A stretch of 64,000 nucleotides of DNA from Streptomyces sp. BHT-5-2 (GTDB taxonomy: Bacteria; Actinomycetota; Actinomycetes; Streptomycetales; Streptomycetaceae). The stretch covers positions 2,666,001 through 2,730,000 of the forward strand of contig NZ_CP081496.1 in NCBI RefSeq assembly GCF_019774615.1. Reading direction: 5' to 3'. The notes beneath the pieces are model-generated. The model was not told the origin of the DNA and ran no database searches. It worked only from the letters and a program-made list of their open reading frames with translations. Shown here in pieces: positions 38,098-47,252 of the stretch; positions within the stretch are counted from its first letter, which is position 1, and every line of letters starts with the position of its first letter. The position numbers and the translations under genes were made by a program.

Positions 38098-41000
38098 GTG
38101 TCAGCTCGTATCACCGACCCCGAGCAGCTCAAGCAGCTCCTCGGCATCCCGTTCACCCCGGAGCAGACGGCGTGCATCACGGCCCCGCCCGCCCCGCAGG
38201 TCATCGTGGCCGGAGCCGGTTCGGGCAAGACCACCGTGATGGCCGCGCGGGTGGTGTGGCTGGTCGGCACCGGCCAGGTCGCCCCGGAGCAGGTCCTCGG
38301 GCTGACGTTCACCAACAAGGCGGCCGGCGAGCTGGCCGAGCGCGTCCGCGCCGCCCTGCTGGCGGCCGGTGTCGCCGAACCCGGTCCGCCCGCCGGCCGC
38401 CCGACCACCGCCCCTTCCGGAGGCGCTGCGCGCCACCCCTCCGAGGGGCCCGCGGATGCCGTGGGCGCCGAGCCGCCCCTCGGCGAGCCCCGGATCTCCA
38501 CGTACCACGCCTTCGCCGGCCAGCTCCTGAAGGACCACGGCCTGCGCATCGGCCTGGAGCCCAGCGCCCGGCTGCTCGCCGACGCCACCCGCTTCCAGCT
38601 GGCCGCCCGCACCCTGCGCGCCGCCCCCGGCCCCTATCCGTCGCTGACCACCTCGCTGCCCACCCTGGTGGAGGACCTCCTCGCCCTGGACGGCGAGCTG
38701 GCCGAGCACCTGGCCGAGCCGGCCGCCCTGCGCGCCCACGACACCGCCCTGCTCGCCGCCCTGGAGGGCGCCAAGCTCAGCAACGCCGACCTGCGCAAGG
38801 TCCCCGAGGCCGCCCGCGGCCGGCTGGAGTTGCTCGACCTGGTCAGCGCCTACCGCCGCGAGAAGCGCCGCCGCGACCTGCTGGACTTCGGCGACCAGAT
38901 CGCCCTCGCGGCCACCCTGGCCACCACCCGCCCCGAGGTCGGCGCCCTGCTCCGCGACGAGTTCCGGGTCGTCCTCCTCGACGAGTACCAGGACACCTCC
39001 GTCGCCCAACGGCTGCTGCTCTCCGGCCTGTTCGGCGCCGGCGGCACCGGGGCCCCCACCGGGCACGCCGTCACCGCCGTCGGCGACCCCTGCCAGGCCA
39101 TCTACGGCTGGCGCGGCGCCTCCGTCGCCAACCTCGACGACTTCCCCGCCCACTTCCCGTTCGCCGACGGCACCCCCGCCCGCCGCTTCGCCCTCAGCGA
39201 GAACCGCCGCAGCGGCGGCCGCCTGCTGGAGCTCGCCAACCGCCTCGCCGCCCCGCTGCGCGCCATGCACGCCGGCGTCGAGGCGCTGCGCCCGGCCCCC
39301 GGCGCCGAGCGGGACGGCGTGGTCCGCTGCGCCCTGCTGCCCACCCAGGCCGAAGAGCTCAGCTGGCTCGCGGACTCCGTCGCCCACCTCGTCCGTACCG
39401 GCACCCCGCCCGGCGGGATCGCGGTCCTGTGCCGCACCGCCGCCGACTTCGCCCGCATCCAGGGCGAGTTGGTCGCCCGGGACGTCCCGGTGGAGGTCGT
39501 CGGCCTCTCCGGTCTGCTGCACCTCCCCGAGATCGCCGACCTGGTCGCGGTCTGCGAGGTCCTCCAGGACCCGACGGCCAACGCCTCCCTGGTCCGCCTG
39601 CTGGTCGGCCCCCGCTGGCGGATCGGTCCCCGCGACCTGGCCCTGCTGGGCCGCCGGGCCCGTGCCCTGGCCCACACCTCCCGCGGCGGTTCCGCCGAGG
39701 ACGACCCCGAGCGGCGGCTCGCCGAGGCCGTCGAGGGCGTCGACCCGGCCGAGACGGTCTCGCTCGCCGACGCGCTCGACACCTTCCTGGAGTCCGGCGG
39801 CGCCGACGACGGCCTGCCGTTCTCCCCGGAGGCCCGGGTCCGCTTCGCCCGCCTGGCCACCGAACTCCGCGACCTGCGGCGCTCGCTCGCCGACCCGCTG
39901 ATGGACGTGCTCCACCGGATCCTCGCCGTCACCGGCCTGGAGGTCGAGCTGTCCGCCTCGCCGCACGCCCTGGCCGCCCGCCGCCGGGAGACGCTGGGCA
40001 CCTTCCTCGACCTCGCCGCCGGGTTCGCCGCCAAGGAGGGGGGCGCCGCCCTCGACGGCGAGGCGACCCTGCTGGCCTTCCTCGGCTTCCTGCGCACCGC
40101 CGTCCAGTTCGAGAAGGGCCTGGACAGCTCGCTCCCGGGTGGTGAGAACACCGTCAAGGTGCTGACCGCCCACAAGTCCAAGGGCCTGGAGTGGGACGTC
40201 GTCGCGGTGCCCGGCCTGGTGACCCGGCAGTTCCCCAGCGAGCAGGCCCGCGAGTCCTGGATCGGCCGCGCCAAGGTGCTGCCGCACGCCCTGCACGGCG
40301 ACGCCGCCACCCTGCCCGAGGTGGCGGAGTGGACCGCCCGCGGGGTCAAGGACTTCAAGGAGGCGATGAAGCAGCACCAGGAGACCGAGGAGCGCCGCCT
40401 CGGCTATGTCACCTTCACCCGCCCCCGCTCCCTCCTCCTCGGCTCCGGCCACTGGTGGGGCCCCACCCAGAAGCGCCCCCGCGGCCCGTCCGCCTTCCTG
40501 ACGGCGCTGCGCGAGCACTGCGAGGCCGGCCACGGCGAGATCGAGTTCTGGGCCGATCCGCCCGAGGAGGGCGCCGAGAATCCGGCCCTGGCCGCGTCCG
40601 CCGCCGAGCAGCCCTGGCCGCTGCCGCTGGACCCGGCCGCCATGGCCCGCCGCCGCCGGGCCGCCGATACCGTCCGCGCCCACCTCGCCGCCCACGCCGC
40701 GCCCGGCGTCCCCGCCGTCCCCATCCCCGCCCCGTCCCCCGCGTACGACCCGGAGTGGCCGCCGCCACCGGCCGACGACGAGGACTGGTCCGCCGTCCAC
40801 GAGGAAGCGCCCCACGACCCGTACGACGACCCGTTCCACGACGAACCCCCGTACGCGGACGCCCCCTACGGCGGGCCCGCCCCCGATGAACCTCCGTACG
40901 ACGAGCCTCCCCAGGACGAGGCGTTCCACGAGGGAGCGCCCCACGACGGCGCGTCCCGCCGCGCTGCCCCCTTCGCCGCCTCCGGTGCCCCGGCCCCCCG

Positions 41001-41853
41001 CCTCATCGCCCAGCGCTCCGCCGAGCCCGATCCGGCAACCCTCGCCGCCGGCCCCGGCCCTGCTCACGCCCCCGCGCCCGCCGGCCCGCCGGGACAGGAG
41101 CCCCCGGCGCTGCTCCCCGAGGAGCGCCGCACGGCGGCGTCCTGGGACCGCGATCTGACGGCGCTCGCCGCCGAGCTGCGCAGCTCCCGCGCCCGGGTCC
41201 GCGACGTCCCGCTGCCCGCCTCCCTCACCGCCACCCAGCTGCTCCACATCGCCGCCGACCCGGACGGCTTCGCCCGCGAGCTGGCCCGCCCGATGCCGCG
41301 CCCGCCGCAGCCCGCGGCCCGCCGCGGCACCCGCTTCCACGCCTGGGTCCAGTCCCGCTTCGAGGGGCTCCCGCTGCCGCTGCTCGGCCCCGACGAGCTG
41401 CCAGGCGCCGAGCCCGGCGAGGCCGCGGAGATCGCCGACGAGCAGGACCTGGCGGCCCTGAAGGAGGCGTTCGCCCGGACCCCGTACGCGCGCCGTGCCC
41501 CGTTCCGGGTGGAGGTGCCGTTCCGGATGACGCTCGCCGGGCGGGTGATCCGCGGCCGGATCGACGCGGTCTATCGGGAGCCCGGCCCGGACGGCGACCG
41601 CTTCGAGATCGTCGACTGGAAGACCGGCCGCAACCTCCCCTCGGGCGCCGGCGGCGCGGACCCGCTCCAGCTGGCCGTCTACCGCCTGGCCTGGGCCGAG
41701 CGCCACGGCCTGGCCCCGTCCGAGGTCGGCGCCGCGTTCCTCTTCGTCCGCACCGGCGAGGTGGTCAGACCGGCCCGCCTGCCGGGCCGCGACGGGCTCG
41801 AACGGATCCTGCTGGGCGAGACCCCCGGCCGGTATCCTCCGGAAGGCCGATAG
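38098..41853 (+). CDS. adnB: AdnB-like UvrD/RecB-type helicase-nuclease subunit
   Basis: The partner of the adnA-like product: 1251 aa, SF1 helicase with C-terminal RecB-family nuclease. Walker A GAGSGKTT is near residues 39-46, TFTNKAAGEL follows, Walker B LLDEYQDTS is near 292, then GDPCQAIYGWRG, TAHKSKGLEWD and the nuclease motif FEIVDWKTGRN near 1170 with RIDAVYRE before it. A long acidic Asp/Glu/Pro/Tyr-rich linker (about 880-960, DDPF/DEPPY units) joins motor and nuclease. No Cys cluster is seen, unlike AdnA. Start GTG 38098 is 7 bases after a RecA-NDp-type -10, so a leaderless damage-inducible message is likely. Its stop TAG is part of the -10 hexamer of the next gene. Confidence 0.92.
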   Translation: MSARITDPEQLKQLLGIPFTPEQTACITAPPAPQVIVAGAGSGKTTVMAARVVWLVGTGQVAPEQVLGLTFTNKAAGELAERVRAALLAAGVAEPGPPAGRPTTAPSGGAARHPSEGPADAVGAEPPLGEPRISTYHAFAGQLLKDHGLRIGLEPSARLLADATRFQLAARTLRAAPGPYPSLTTSLPTLVEDLLALDGELAEHLAEPAALRAHDTALLAALEGAKLSNADLRKVPEAARGRLELLDLVSAYRREKRRRDLLDFGDQIALAATLATTRPEVGALLRDEFRVVLLDEYQDTSVAQRLLLSGLFGAGGTGAPTGHAVTAVGDPCQAIYGWRGASVANLDDFPAHFPFADGTPARRFALSENRRSGGRLLELANRLAAPLRAMHAGVEALRPAPGAERDGVVRCALLPTQAEELSWLADSVAHLVRTGTPPGGIAVLCRTAADFARIQGELVARDVPVEVVGLSGLLHLPEIADLVAVCEVLQDPTANASLVRLLVGPRWRIGPRDLALLGRRARALAHTSRGGSAEDDPERRLAEAVEGVDPAETVSLADALDTFLESGGADDGLPFSPEARVRFARLATELRDLRRSLADPLMDVLHRILAVTGLEVELSASPHALAARRRETLGTFLDLAAGFAAKEGGAALDGEATLLAFLGFLRTAVQFEKGLDSSLPGGENTVKVLTAHKSKGLEWDVVAVPGLVTRQFPSEQARESWIGRAKVLPHALHGDAATLPEVAEWTARGVKDFKEAMKQHQETEERRLGYVTFTRPRSLLLGSGHWWGPTQKRPRGPSAFLTALREHCEAGHGEIEFWADPPEEGAENPALAASAAEQPWPLPLDPAAMARRRRAADTVRAHLAAHAAPGVPAVPIPAPSPAYDPEWPPPPADDEDWSAVHEEAPHDPYDDPFHDEPPYADAPYGGPAPDEPPYDEPPQDEAFHEGAPHDGASRRAAPFAASGAPAPRLIAQRSAEPDPATLAAGPGPAHAPAPAGPPGQEPPALLPEERRTAASWDRDLTALAAELRSSRARVRDVPLPASLTATQLLHIAADPDGFARELARPMPRPPQPAARRGTRFHAWVQSRFEGLPLPLLGPDELPGAEPGEAAEIADEQDLAALKEAFARTPYARRAPFRVEVPFRMTLAGRVIRGRIDAVYREPGPDGDRFEIVDWKTGRNLPSGAGGADPLQLAVYRLAWAERHGLAPSEVGAAFLFVRTGEVVRPARLPGRDGLERILLGETPGRYPPEGR

Positions 41854-41863
41854 GCTCGGGCGT

Positions 41864-43264
41864 ATGAGCACCACCTCGGACAACGCCGTCCGCGCGTACA
41901 TCGCCACCCACCGCGACGCCTTCCTCGCCGACCTCGTGGAGTGGCTGCGCATCCCCTCCGTCTCCGCCGACCCCGGCTGCGCCGCCGAGGTGCGCCGCAG
42001 CGCCGAGTGGCTGGCCGGCAAGCTCGCGGAGACCGGCTTCCCGGTGACCGAGGTGTGGGAGACCGAGGGCCTGCCCGCGGTCTTCGCCGAGTGGCCGGCC
42101 GACGACCCGTCCGCCCCGACGGTGCTGGTCTACGGCCACCACGACGTCCAGCCCGCCGCCCGCGAGGACGGCTGGCACACCGACCCGTTCGAGCCGGTGA
42201 CCGCCGACGGCCGCCTCTACGCCCGCGGCGCCGCGGACGACAAGGGCCAGGTGTTCTTCCACACCCTGGGCGTCCGCGCCCACCTGGCGGCGACCGGCCG
42301 CACCGCCCCCGCCGTCAACCTCAAGCTGCTCGTCGAGGGCGAGGAGGAGTCCGGCTCGCCGAACTTCCCGGCCCTGATCGCCCGCCACGCCGACCGCCTG
42401 GCCTGCGACGCGGTGATCGTCTCCGACACCGGGATGTGGTCCGAGGACACCCCCACGGTCTGCACCGGCATGCGCGGCCTGACGGACTGTCAGATCGATC
42501 TGCACGGCCCCGACCAGGACATCCACTCCGGCTCGTTCGGCGGCGCGGTGCCCAACCCGGCCACCGAGGCCGCCCGCCTCGCCGCCGCGCTCCACGACGA
42601 CGACCGCCGGGTCGCCGTCCCCGGCTTCTACGACGGCGTGATCGAACTCACCGAGCGGGAGCGCGAACTCCTCGCCGAGCTGCCCTTCGACGAGCAGCGC
42701 TGGCTGCGCACCGCCCACTCGCACGCCCCCCTCGGCGAGGCCGGCGCCACGACCCTGGAGCGCATCTGGGCCCGCCCCACCGCTGAGGTCAACGGCATCG
42801 GCGGCGGCTATCAGGGCCCCGGCGGCAAGACCATCGTCCCGGCCTCCGCCCAGCTGAAGCTCTCCTTCCGGCTGGTTGCCGGCCAGGACGCCGAGGCGGT
42901 CCAGCAGGCCGTCCGCACCTGGGTCGCGGACCGGCTCCCGGCCGGCATCCGCCACGAGATCACCTTCTGGGGCGCCACCCGCCCCTGCCTGACCCCGCTC
43001 GACCACCCGGCGCTCCAGTCCGTCGTCCGCGCCATGGGCCGGGCCTTCGGCACCGAGATCCGCTTCACCCGCGAGGGCGGTTCGGGCCCGGCCGCCGACC
43101 TCCAGGACGTCCTCGGCGTCCCGGTCCTCTTCCTGGGCATCTCGGTGCCCTCCGACGGCTGGCACGCGCCGAACGAGAAGGTCGAACTCGACCTGCTGAT
43201 GAAGGGCGTCGAGACCGCCGCGCACCTCTGGGGCGACCTGGCGGACACCTGGCGCCCGTCCTGA
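41864..43264 (+). CDS. M20-family dipeptidase (metallopeptidase)
   Basis: A 466-aa zinc-dependent peptidase of the M20/ArgE/DapE clan, closest in feel to CNDP-like dipeptidases. Metal-site motifs: VYGHHDVQPA, ARGAADDKGQ, LVEGEEESGS, a dimerisation-domain His in DIHSGSFGG and a C-terminal His in GWHAPNEK. No signal peptide, so cytosolic. ATG 41864 is 7 bases after TAGGCT (41851-41856); the TAG of that hexamer is the adnB stop codon. No ribosome site. Specificity cannot be read from the sequence. Confidence 0.94.
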   Translation: MSTTSDNAVRAYIATHRDAFLADLVEWLRIPSVSADPGCAAEVRRSAEWLAGKLAETGFPVTEVWETEGLPAVFAEWPADDPSAPTVLVYGHHDVQPAAREDGWHTDPFEPVTADGRLYARGAADDKGQVFFHTLGVRAHLAATGRTAPAVNLKLLVEGEEESGSPNFPALIARHADRLACDAVIVSDTGMWSEDTPTVCTGMRGLTDCQIDLHGPDQDIHSGSFGGAVPNPATEAARLAAALHDDDRRVAVPGFYDGVIELTERERELLAELPFDEQRWLRTAHSHAPLGEAGATTLERIWARPTAEVNGIGGGYQGPGGKTIVPASAQLKLSFRLVAGQDAEAVQQAVRTWVADRLPAGIRHEITFWGATRPCLTPLDHPALQSVVRAMGRAFGTEIRFTREGGSGPAADLQDVLGVPVLFLGISVPSDGWHAPNEKVELDLLMKGVETAAHLWGDLADTWRPS

Positions 43265-43339
43265 CCCGCGCGCACCGCCGTACCGCTCCGCGCTCGCACG
43301 CAGCAATCACCCACGCCACAGGGGGAGTTGGAAACAGCA

Positions 43340-44275
43340 GTGACCACCTGGACCGACCACACGGCCGACCGGCCGATCACCTTCAGCGCGCCGAGCGGAA
43401 TCGACCGCTCCGCCCATCACCGTCTCGACGAGGCATGGCTGGCGGCGGCCTGGAGCCACCCGACGACGCGCGTCTTCGTCGTGTCCGGGGGCCAGGCGCT
43501 GATCGACGACACCCCCGACGGCCGCACCGAGCTGATCATGACGCCGTCCTTCGAGGCGCCGCTGACCGAGGCCCACCGGTACTACCTCGGCACCGACGAC
43601 GACGGCGTCAGCTACTTCGCCCTCCAGAAGGACTCGCTGCCCGGCCGGATGGACCAGTCCGCCCGTGCCGCCGGCCTGCGCGAGGCCGGCCTGCTGCTCT
43701 CCCCCCGGGACGCCGGCCTGCTCGTCCACGCCGTGGCGCTGGAGAACTGGCAGCGGATGCACCGCTTCTGCTCCCGCTGCGGCGAGCGGACGGTCATCGC
43801 CGCGGCCGGCCACATCCGCCGCTGCCCGGCCTGCGGCGCCGAGCACTACCCGCGCACCGACCCGGCTGTGATCATGCTCGTCACCGACGACCAGGACCGC
43901 GCCCTCCTCGGCCGTCAGGTGCACTGGCCCGAGGGGCGCTTCTCGACCCTCGCCGGCTTCGTCGAGCCGGGCGAGTCCATCGAGCAGTCGGTCGCCCGCG
44001 AGGTCTTCGAGGAGGCCGGGGTCGTCGTCGGGGACGTCGAGTACGTCGCCAGCCAGCCCTGGCCCTTCCCGTCCAGCCTGATGTTGGGATTCATGGCCCG
44101 CGCCACCTCCTCCGAGATCCGGGTGGACGGCGAGGAGATCGAGGAGGCCCGGTGGTTCTCCCGGGACGACCTCGAGGCCGCCTTCGCCTCCGGTGAGGTC
44201 CTCCCGCCCTACGGCATCTCCATCGCCGCCCGCCTCATCGAGAGGTGGTACGGCAAGCCGCTGCCCAGGCCGTGA
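43340..44275 (+). CDS. nudC: NADH pyrophosphatase NudC
   Basis: Hydrolyses NAD(H) to NMN(H) and AMP, and in other bacteria removes NAD caps from RNA. The 311-aa protein has zinc ligands Cys144/147 and Cys162/165, a complete Nudix box at about 206-228 (GFVEPGESIEQSVAREVFEEAGV type, GX5EX7REUXEEXGU), and the NudC-specific SQPWPFP at 238-244. GTG 43340 has GGGGGAG 12 bases upstream; a TTG at 43328 is too close to it. In M. tuberculosis nudC (Rv3199c) also lies between adnAB and mrx1/uvrD2. Confidence 0.96.
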   Translation: MTTWTDHTADRPITFSAPSGIDRSAHHRLDEAWLAAAWSHPTTRVFVVSGGQALIDDTPDGRTELIMTPSFEAPLTEAHRYYLGTDDDGVSYFALQKDSLPGRMDQSARAAGLREAGLLLSPRDAGLLVHAVALENWQRMHRFCSRCGERTVIAAAGHIRRCPACGAEHYPRTDPAVIMLVTDDQDRALLGRQVHWPEGRFSTLAGFVEPGESIEQSVAREVFEEAGVVVGDVEYVASQPWPFPSSLMLGFMARATSSEIRVDGEEIEEARWFSRDDLEAAFASGEVLPPYGISIAARLIERWYGKPLPRP

Positions 44276-44299
44276 CCCCTGGGGCCCCAGGACAGGACG

Positions 44300-44339
44300 G
44301 GGCCGTCGGCCGGCTCCCTCACGGACCGGCCGACGGCCC
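44300..44339. terminator. Bidirectional hairpin terminator
   Basis: A 14-bp perfect stem (44300-44313 with 44326-44339) and 12-base loop lie between convergent nudC and the mycoredoxin gene. Confidence 0.8.
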
Positions 44340-44363
44340 GGCTCTGCGCGGTGCGCCCGGCCC

Positions 44364-44609
44364 TCAGGCCGCGGCGACCTTCTCCTTGACCTGAGCCAGG
44401 GACGGGTTGGTCAGCGTCGTGCCGTCGGCGAAGAGCACGGTCGGCACCGTCTGGTTGCCGCCGTTGGCCTTCTCCACGAACGCCGCGGACTCCGGGTCCT
44501 GCTCGATGTTGATCTCGGTGTAGGCGATGCCCTCGCGGTCCATCTGGCTCTTCAGCCGACGGCAGTAACCGCACCAGGTCGTGCTGTACATCGTCACAGT
44601 GCCCGCCAT
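44364..44609 (-). CDS. mrx1: Mycoredoxin / glutaredoxin-like protein
   Basis: An 81-aa thioredoxin-fold redoxin with active site CGYC at Cys13/Cys16, TVPTVLF cis-Pro loop and TNPSL near the end. Actinobacterial mycoredoxin-1 reduces mycothiol-protein mixed disulfides. The start ATG 44609 has AGGAG about 13 bases upstream. It is divergent from uvrD2 (258-bp gap) and convergent with nudC, as in mycobacteria. I looked for a GGAAT-N18-GTT sigma-R motif upstream and found none. Confidence 0.92.
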   Translation of the reverse strand: MAGTVTMYSTTWCGYCRRLKSQMDREGIAYTEINIEQDPESAAFVEKANGGNQTVPTVLFADGTTLTNPSLAQVKEKVAAA

Positions 44610-44867
44610 GCGTCCCAGGCTCCTTCGCTCGGTCTCGATCGTGATCATGTGCCACGCGCGTCGCTCCGACGCCGTGGCACCAACCACCTCAACGTCCACC
44701 CGGCCCGGACCATTCCCGGCCGCCTGACGACGCCCCGCAGCACCGCACCCGCCCCGCCGTCCCCGGCCGTCCCCGCCGTCCCCAGCCGGGGCACACCGGT
44801 ACGACCGGTCCCCGGGCGGTGTGGACGGCTTTCCCGCCCGCCCCGGCGGACCTGGCAGCATGGCGGG

Positions 44868-47108
44868 GTGACAGCAGCAACGGACGCCACCCTCTTCCCA
44901 CAGGTCCCGGCGACGGCCGACGCGGTGCTCGACGGGCTCGACCCCGAGCAGCGCGAGGTCGCCACGGCCCTGCACGGACCGGTGTGCGTCCTGGCCGGCG
45001 CCGGCACCGGCAAGACCCGCGCCATCACCCACCGCATCGCCTACGGCGTCCGGGCCGGCATCCTCCAGCCCGCCAGTGTGCTCGCGGTCACCTTCACCGC
45101 CCGCGCGGCCGGCGAGATGCGCGGCCGGCTCCGCCAGCTCGGCGCGGCCGGCGTGCAGGCCCGTACCTTCCACTCCGCCGCCCTGCGCCAGCTGCAGTTC
45201 TTCTGGCCCCGGGCGGTCGGCGGCGAGCTGCCGCGGCTGCTGGACCGCAAGGGCCCGCTGGTCGCCGAGGCCGCCGCCCGCTGCCGCCTCCGCCTCGACC
45301 GCAACGAGCTGCGCGACGTCACCGGCGAGATCGAGTGGTCCAAGGTCACCCAGACGGTGCCGGCCGACTACCCGGCCGCGCTGGTCAAGGCCGGCCGCGA
45401 GGCCCCCCGCGACCCCGCCGAGATCGGCCAGATATACGCCACCTACGAGCAGCTCAAACGGGACCGCGGCACCATCGACTTCGAGGACGTGCTGCTGCTC
45501 ACGGTCGGCGTGCTCCAGGACCGGCACGACATCGCCGAGCAGGTCCGCGCCCAGTACCAGCACTTCGTCGTCGACGAGTACCAGGACGTCAGCCCGCTCC
45601 AGCAGCGGCTGCTGGAGCTGTGGATGGGCGACCGCGACAACCTCTGCGTGGTCGGCGACGCCAGCCAGACGATCTACAGCTTCACCGGCGCCACCCCCGA
45701 CCACCTCCTCGACTTCCGCATCCGCCACCCGCGGGCCACGGTCGTCAAGCTCGTCCGCGACTACCGCTCCACCCCCCAGGTCGTCCACCTCGCCAACGGC
45801 CTGCTCGCCGGCGCCCGGGGCCGTGCCGCCGAGCACCGCCTGGAGCTGGTCTCGCAGCGCGAGCCCGACGCCGAGCCGGTGTTCACCGAGTACGCCGACG
45901 AGCCCGCCGAGGCCGAGGGCACCGCCCGCCGGATCCGCGATCTGATCGCCGCCGGCGTCCCGGCCGGCGAGATCGCGGTCCTCTTCCGCATCAACGCCCA
46001 GTCCGAGGTCTACGAGCAGGCTCTCGCCGACGCCGGAGTGCCCTACCAGCTGCGCGGCGCCGAGCGGTTCTTCGAGCGCCCCGAGGTGCGCGAGGCCGGC
46101 GTCAAACTGCGCGGCGCGGCCCGCTTCGGCGGCAACGACACCCTGCTCGCCGGCGCGGCCGGCCTGCCCTCCGAGGTCCGCGCGGTGCTCAGCGACATGG
46201 GCTGGACCGACCGGCCGCCGGCCGGCTCCGGCGCGGTGCGCGACCGCTGGGAGTCGCTGGCCGCCCTGGTACGGCTCGCCGAGGACTTCGCCCGGGCCCG
46301 GCCGGCGGCCACCCTCGCCGACCTCGTCGCCGAGCTCGACGAGCGGGCCGCGGCCCAGCACGCCCCGACCGTCGAGGGCGTCACCCTCGCCTCGCTGCAC
46401 GCCGCCAAGGGCCTGGAGTGGGACGCGGTGTTCCTGGTCGGCCTCACCGAGGGCATGCTGCCGATCCACCACGCCCGCACCGACGAGCAGATCGAGGAGG
46501 AGCGCCGGCTGCTCTACGTCGGCATCACCCGCGCCCGGCGGCATCTGGCGCTGTCCTGGTCGCTGGCCCGCTCGCCCGGCGGCCGGCCCTCGCGCGGCGC
46601 CAGCCGCTTCCTCGGCGGCCTCCGGCCCGGCTCCCGCGGGGCAGGCCACCGCCGCGGCACGGGCGCGACCGGCGGTGTCGAGCGCGGCAGCGGCTCCGCG
46701 GCCCCCGGCCGGCCCCGCCGGACGCACCGCAGCCCGGCCCGCTGCCGGGTCTGCCGGCGCACGCTGACCGACCCCGGCGAGATGAAGCTGATGCGCTGCG
46801 AGCACTGCCCCTCGGAGCTCGACGAGGCGCTCTACGAACGGCTCCGGGACTGGCGCGCCGGCCAGGCCGCCCGCAGCCGCCAGCCCGCCTACTGCGTCTT
46901 CACCGACAAGACCCTGATGGCGATCGCCGAGGCGGTCCCGACGGCCGCCGAGGACCTCGCCGTCATCCCCGGCGTGGGCCGCCGCAAGCTCGACCGCTTC
47001 GGTGCCGACGTACTGGCGATCTGCGCCGGTGAGGAGCCGGAAGGGGAGCCCGGAGGGGGCGCCGCGGGGGGCGCGGAGGGCGCCGCGGAAAACTCGTCGG
47101 AAAAATAG
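44868..47108 (+). CDS. uvrD2: UvrD2: ATP-dependent DNA helicase with tetracysteine motif and HRDC domain
   Basis: An SF1A helicase of 746 aa. Walker A AGAGTGKT is near residue 43, VVDEYQDVS is Walker B, then GDASQTIYSFTG, HAAKGLEWD and GITRARRHLALSW. After a Gly/Arg-rich linker come two CxxC pairs (Cys626/629 and Cys644/647), the UvrD2 tetracysteine, and a C-terminal HRDC domain (about 665-730, LMAIAEAVPT to IPGVGRRKLDRFG). Mycobacterial UvrD2 is essential. GTG 44868 has CAGCAT 6 bases upstream and no ribosome site. The end of the gene (AAAAATAG) doubles as the AT-rich element of the wblC promoter. Confidence 0.95.
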   Translation: MTAATDATLFPQVPATADAVLDGLDPEQREVATALHGPVCVLAGAGTGKTRAITHRIAYGVRAGILQPASVLAVTFTARAAGEMRGRLRQLGAAGVQARTFHSAALRQLQFFWPRAVGGELPRLLDRKGPLVAEAAARCRLRLDRNELRDVTGEIEWSKVTQTVPADYPAALVKAGREAPRDPAEIGQIYATYEQLKRDRGTIDFEDVLLLTVGVLQDRHDIAEQVRAQYQHFVVDEYQDVSPLQQRLLELWMGDRDNLCVVGDASQTIYSFTGATPDHLLDFRIRHPRATVVKLVRDYRSTPQVVHLANGLLAGARGRAAEHRLELVSQREPDAEPVFTEYADEPAEAEGTARRIRDLIAAGVPAGEIAVLFRINAQSEVYEQALADAGVPYQLRGAERFFERPEVREAGVKLRGAARFGGNDTLLAGAAGLPSEVRAVLSDMGWTDRPPAGSGAVRDRWESLAALVRLAEDFARARPAATLADLVAELDERAAAQHAPTVEGVTLASLHAAKGLEWDAVFLVGLTEGMLPIHHARTDEQIEEERRLLYVGITRARRHLALSWSLARSPGGRPSRGASRFLGGLRPGSRGAGHRRGTGATGGVERGSGSAAPGRPRRTHRSPARCRVCRRTLTDPGEMKLMRCEHCPSELDEALYERLRDWRAGQAARSRQPAYCVFTDKTLMAIAEAVPTAAEDLAVIPGVGRRKLDRFGADVLAICAGEEPEGEPGGGAAGGAEGAAENSSEK

Positions 47109-47139
47109 TTTGCGCCCGCGGAGCGCATCCCCATAGCCT
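47101..47139 (+). promoter_or_regulatory. wblC promoter with AT-rich WhiB7-type element
   Basis: TTGCGC (47110-47115) and TAGCCT (47134-47139) are 18 bases apart, and the A/T block AAAAATAGT (47101-47109) abuts the -35. WhiB7 proteins activate promoters with an AT-rich stretch just upstream of the -35, so autoregulation is expected. The block overlaps the last codons of uvrD2. The predicted transcript start is near 47146. Confidence 0.75.
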
Positions 47140-47252
47140 TCGGAAGCAGCGGAGACAACGGAACTTCCGAGATCCGATGGATCCGTGCTGTACTTGAACA
47201 TCCCGGACCGGGTATTCCCGGTCCCCCGAGACGCCGAGAGGAGGCGAGCCCA

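Noticed and set aside
38101..42021. A 1306-codon minus-strand frame antisense to adnB
   Set aside because: Same reason: antisense shadow of a well-supported gene.
44610..44867. Sigma-R or LexA-type sites between mrx1 and uvrD2
   Set aside because: No GGAAT-N18-GTT on the mrx1 strand and no GAAC-N4-GTTC motif were found on inspection.
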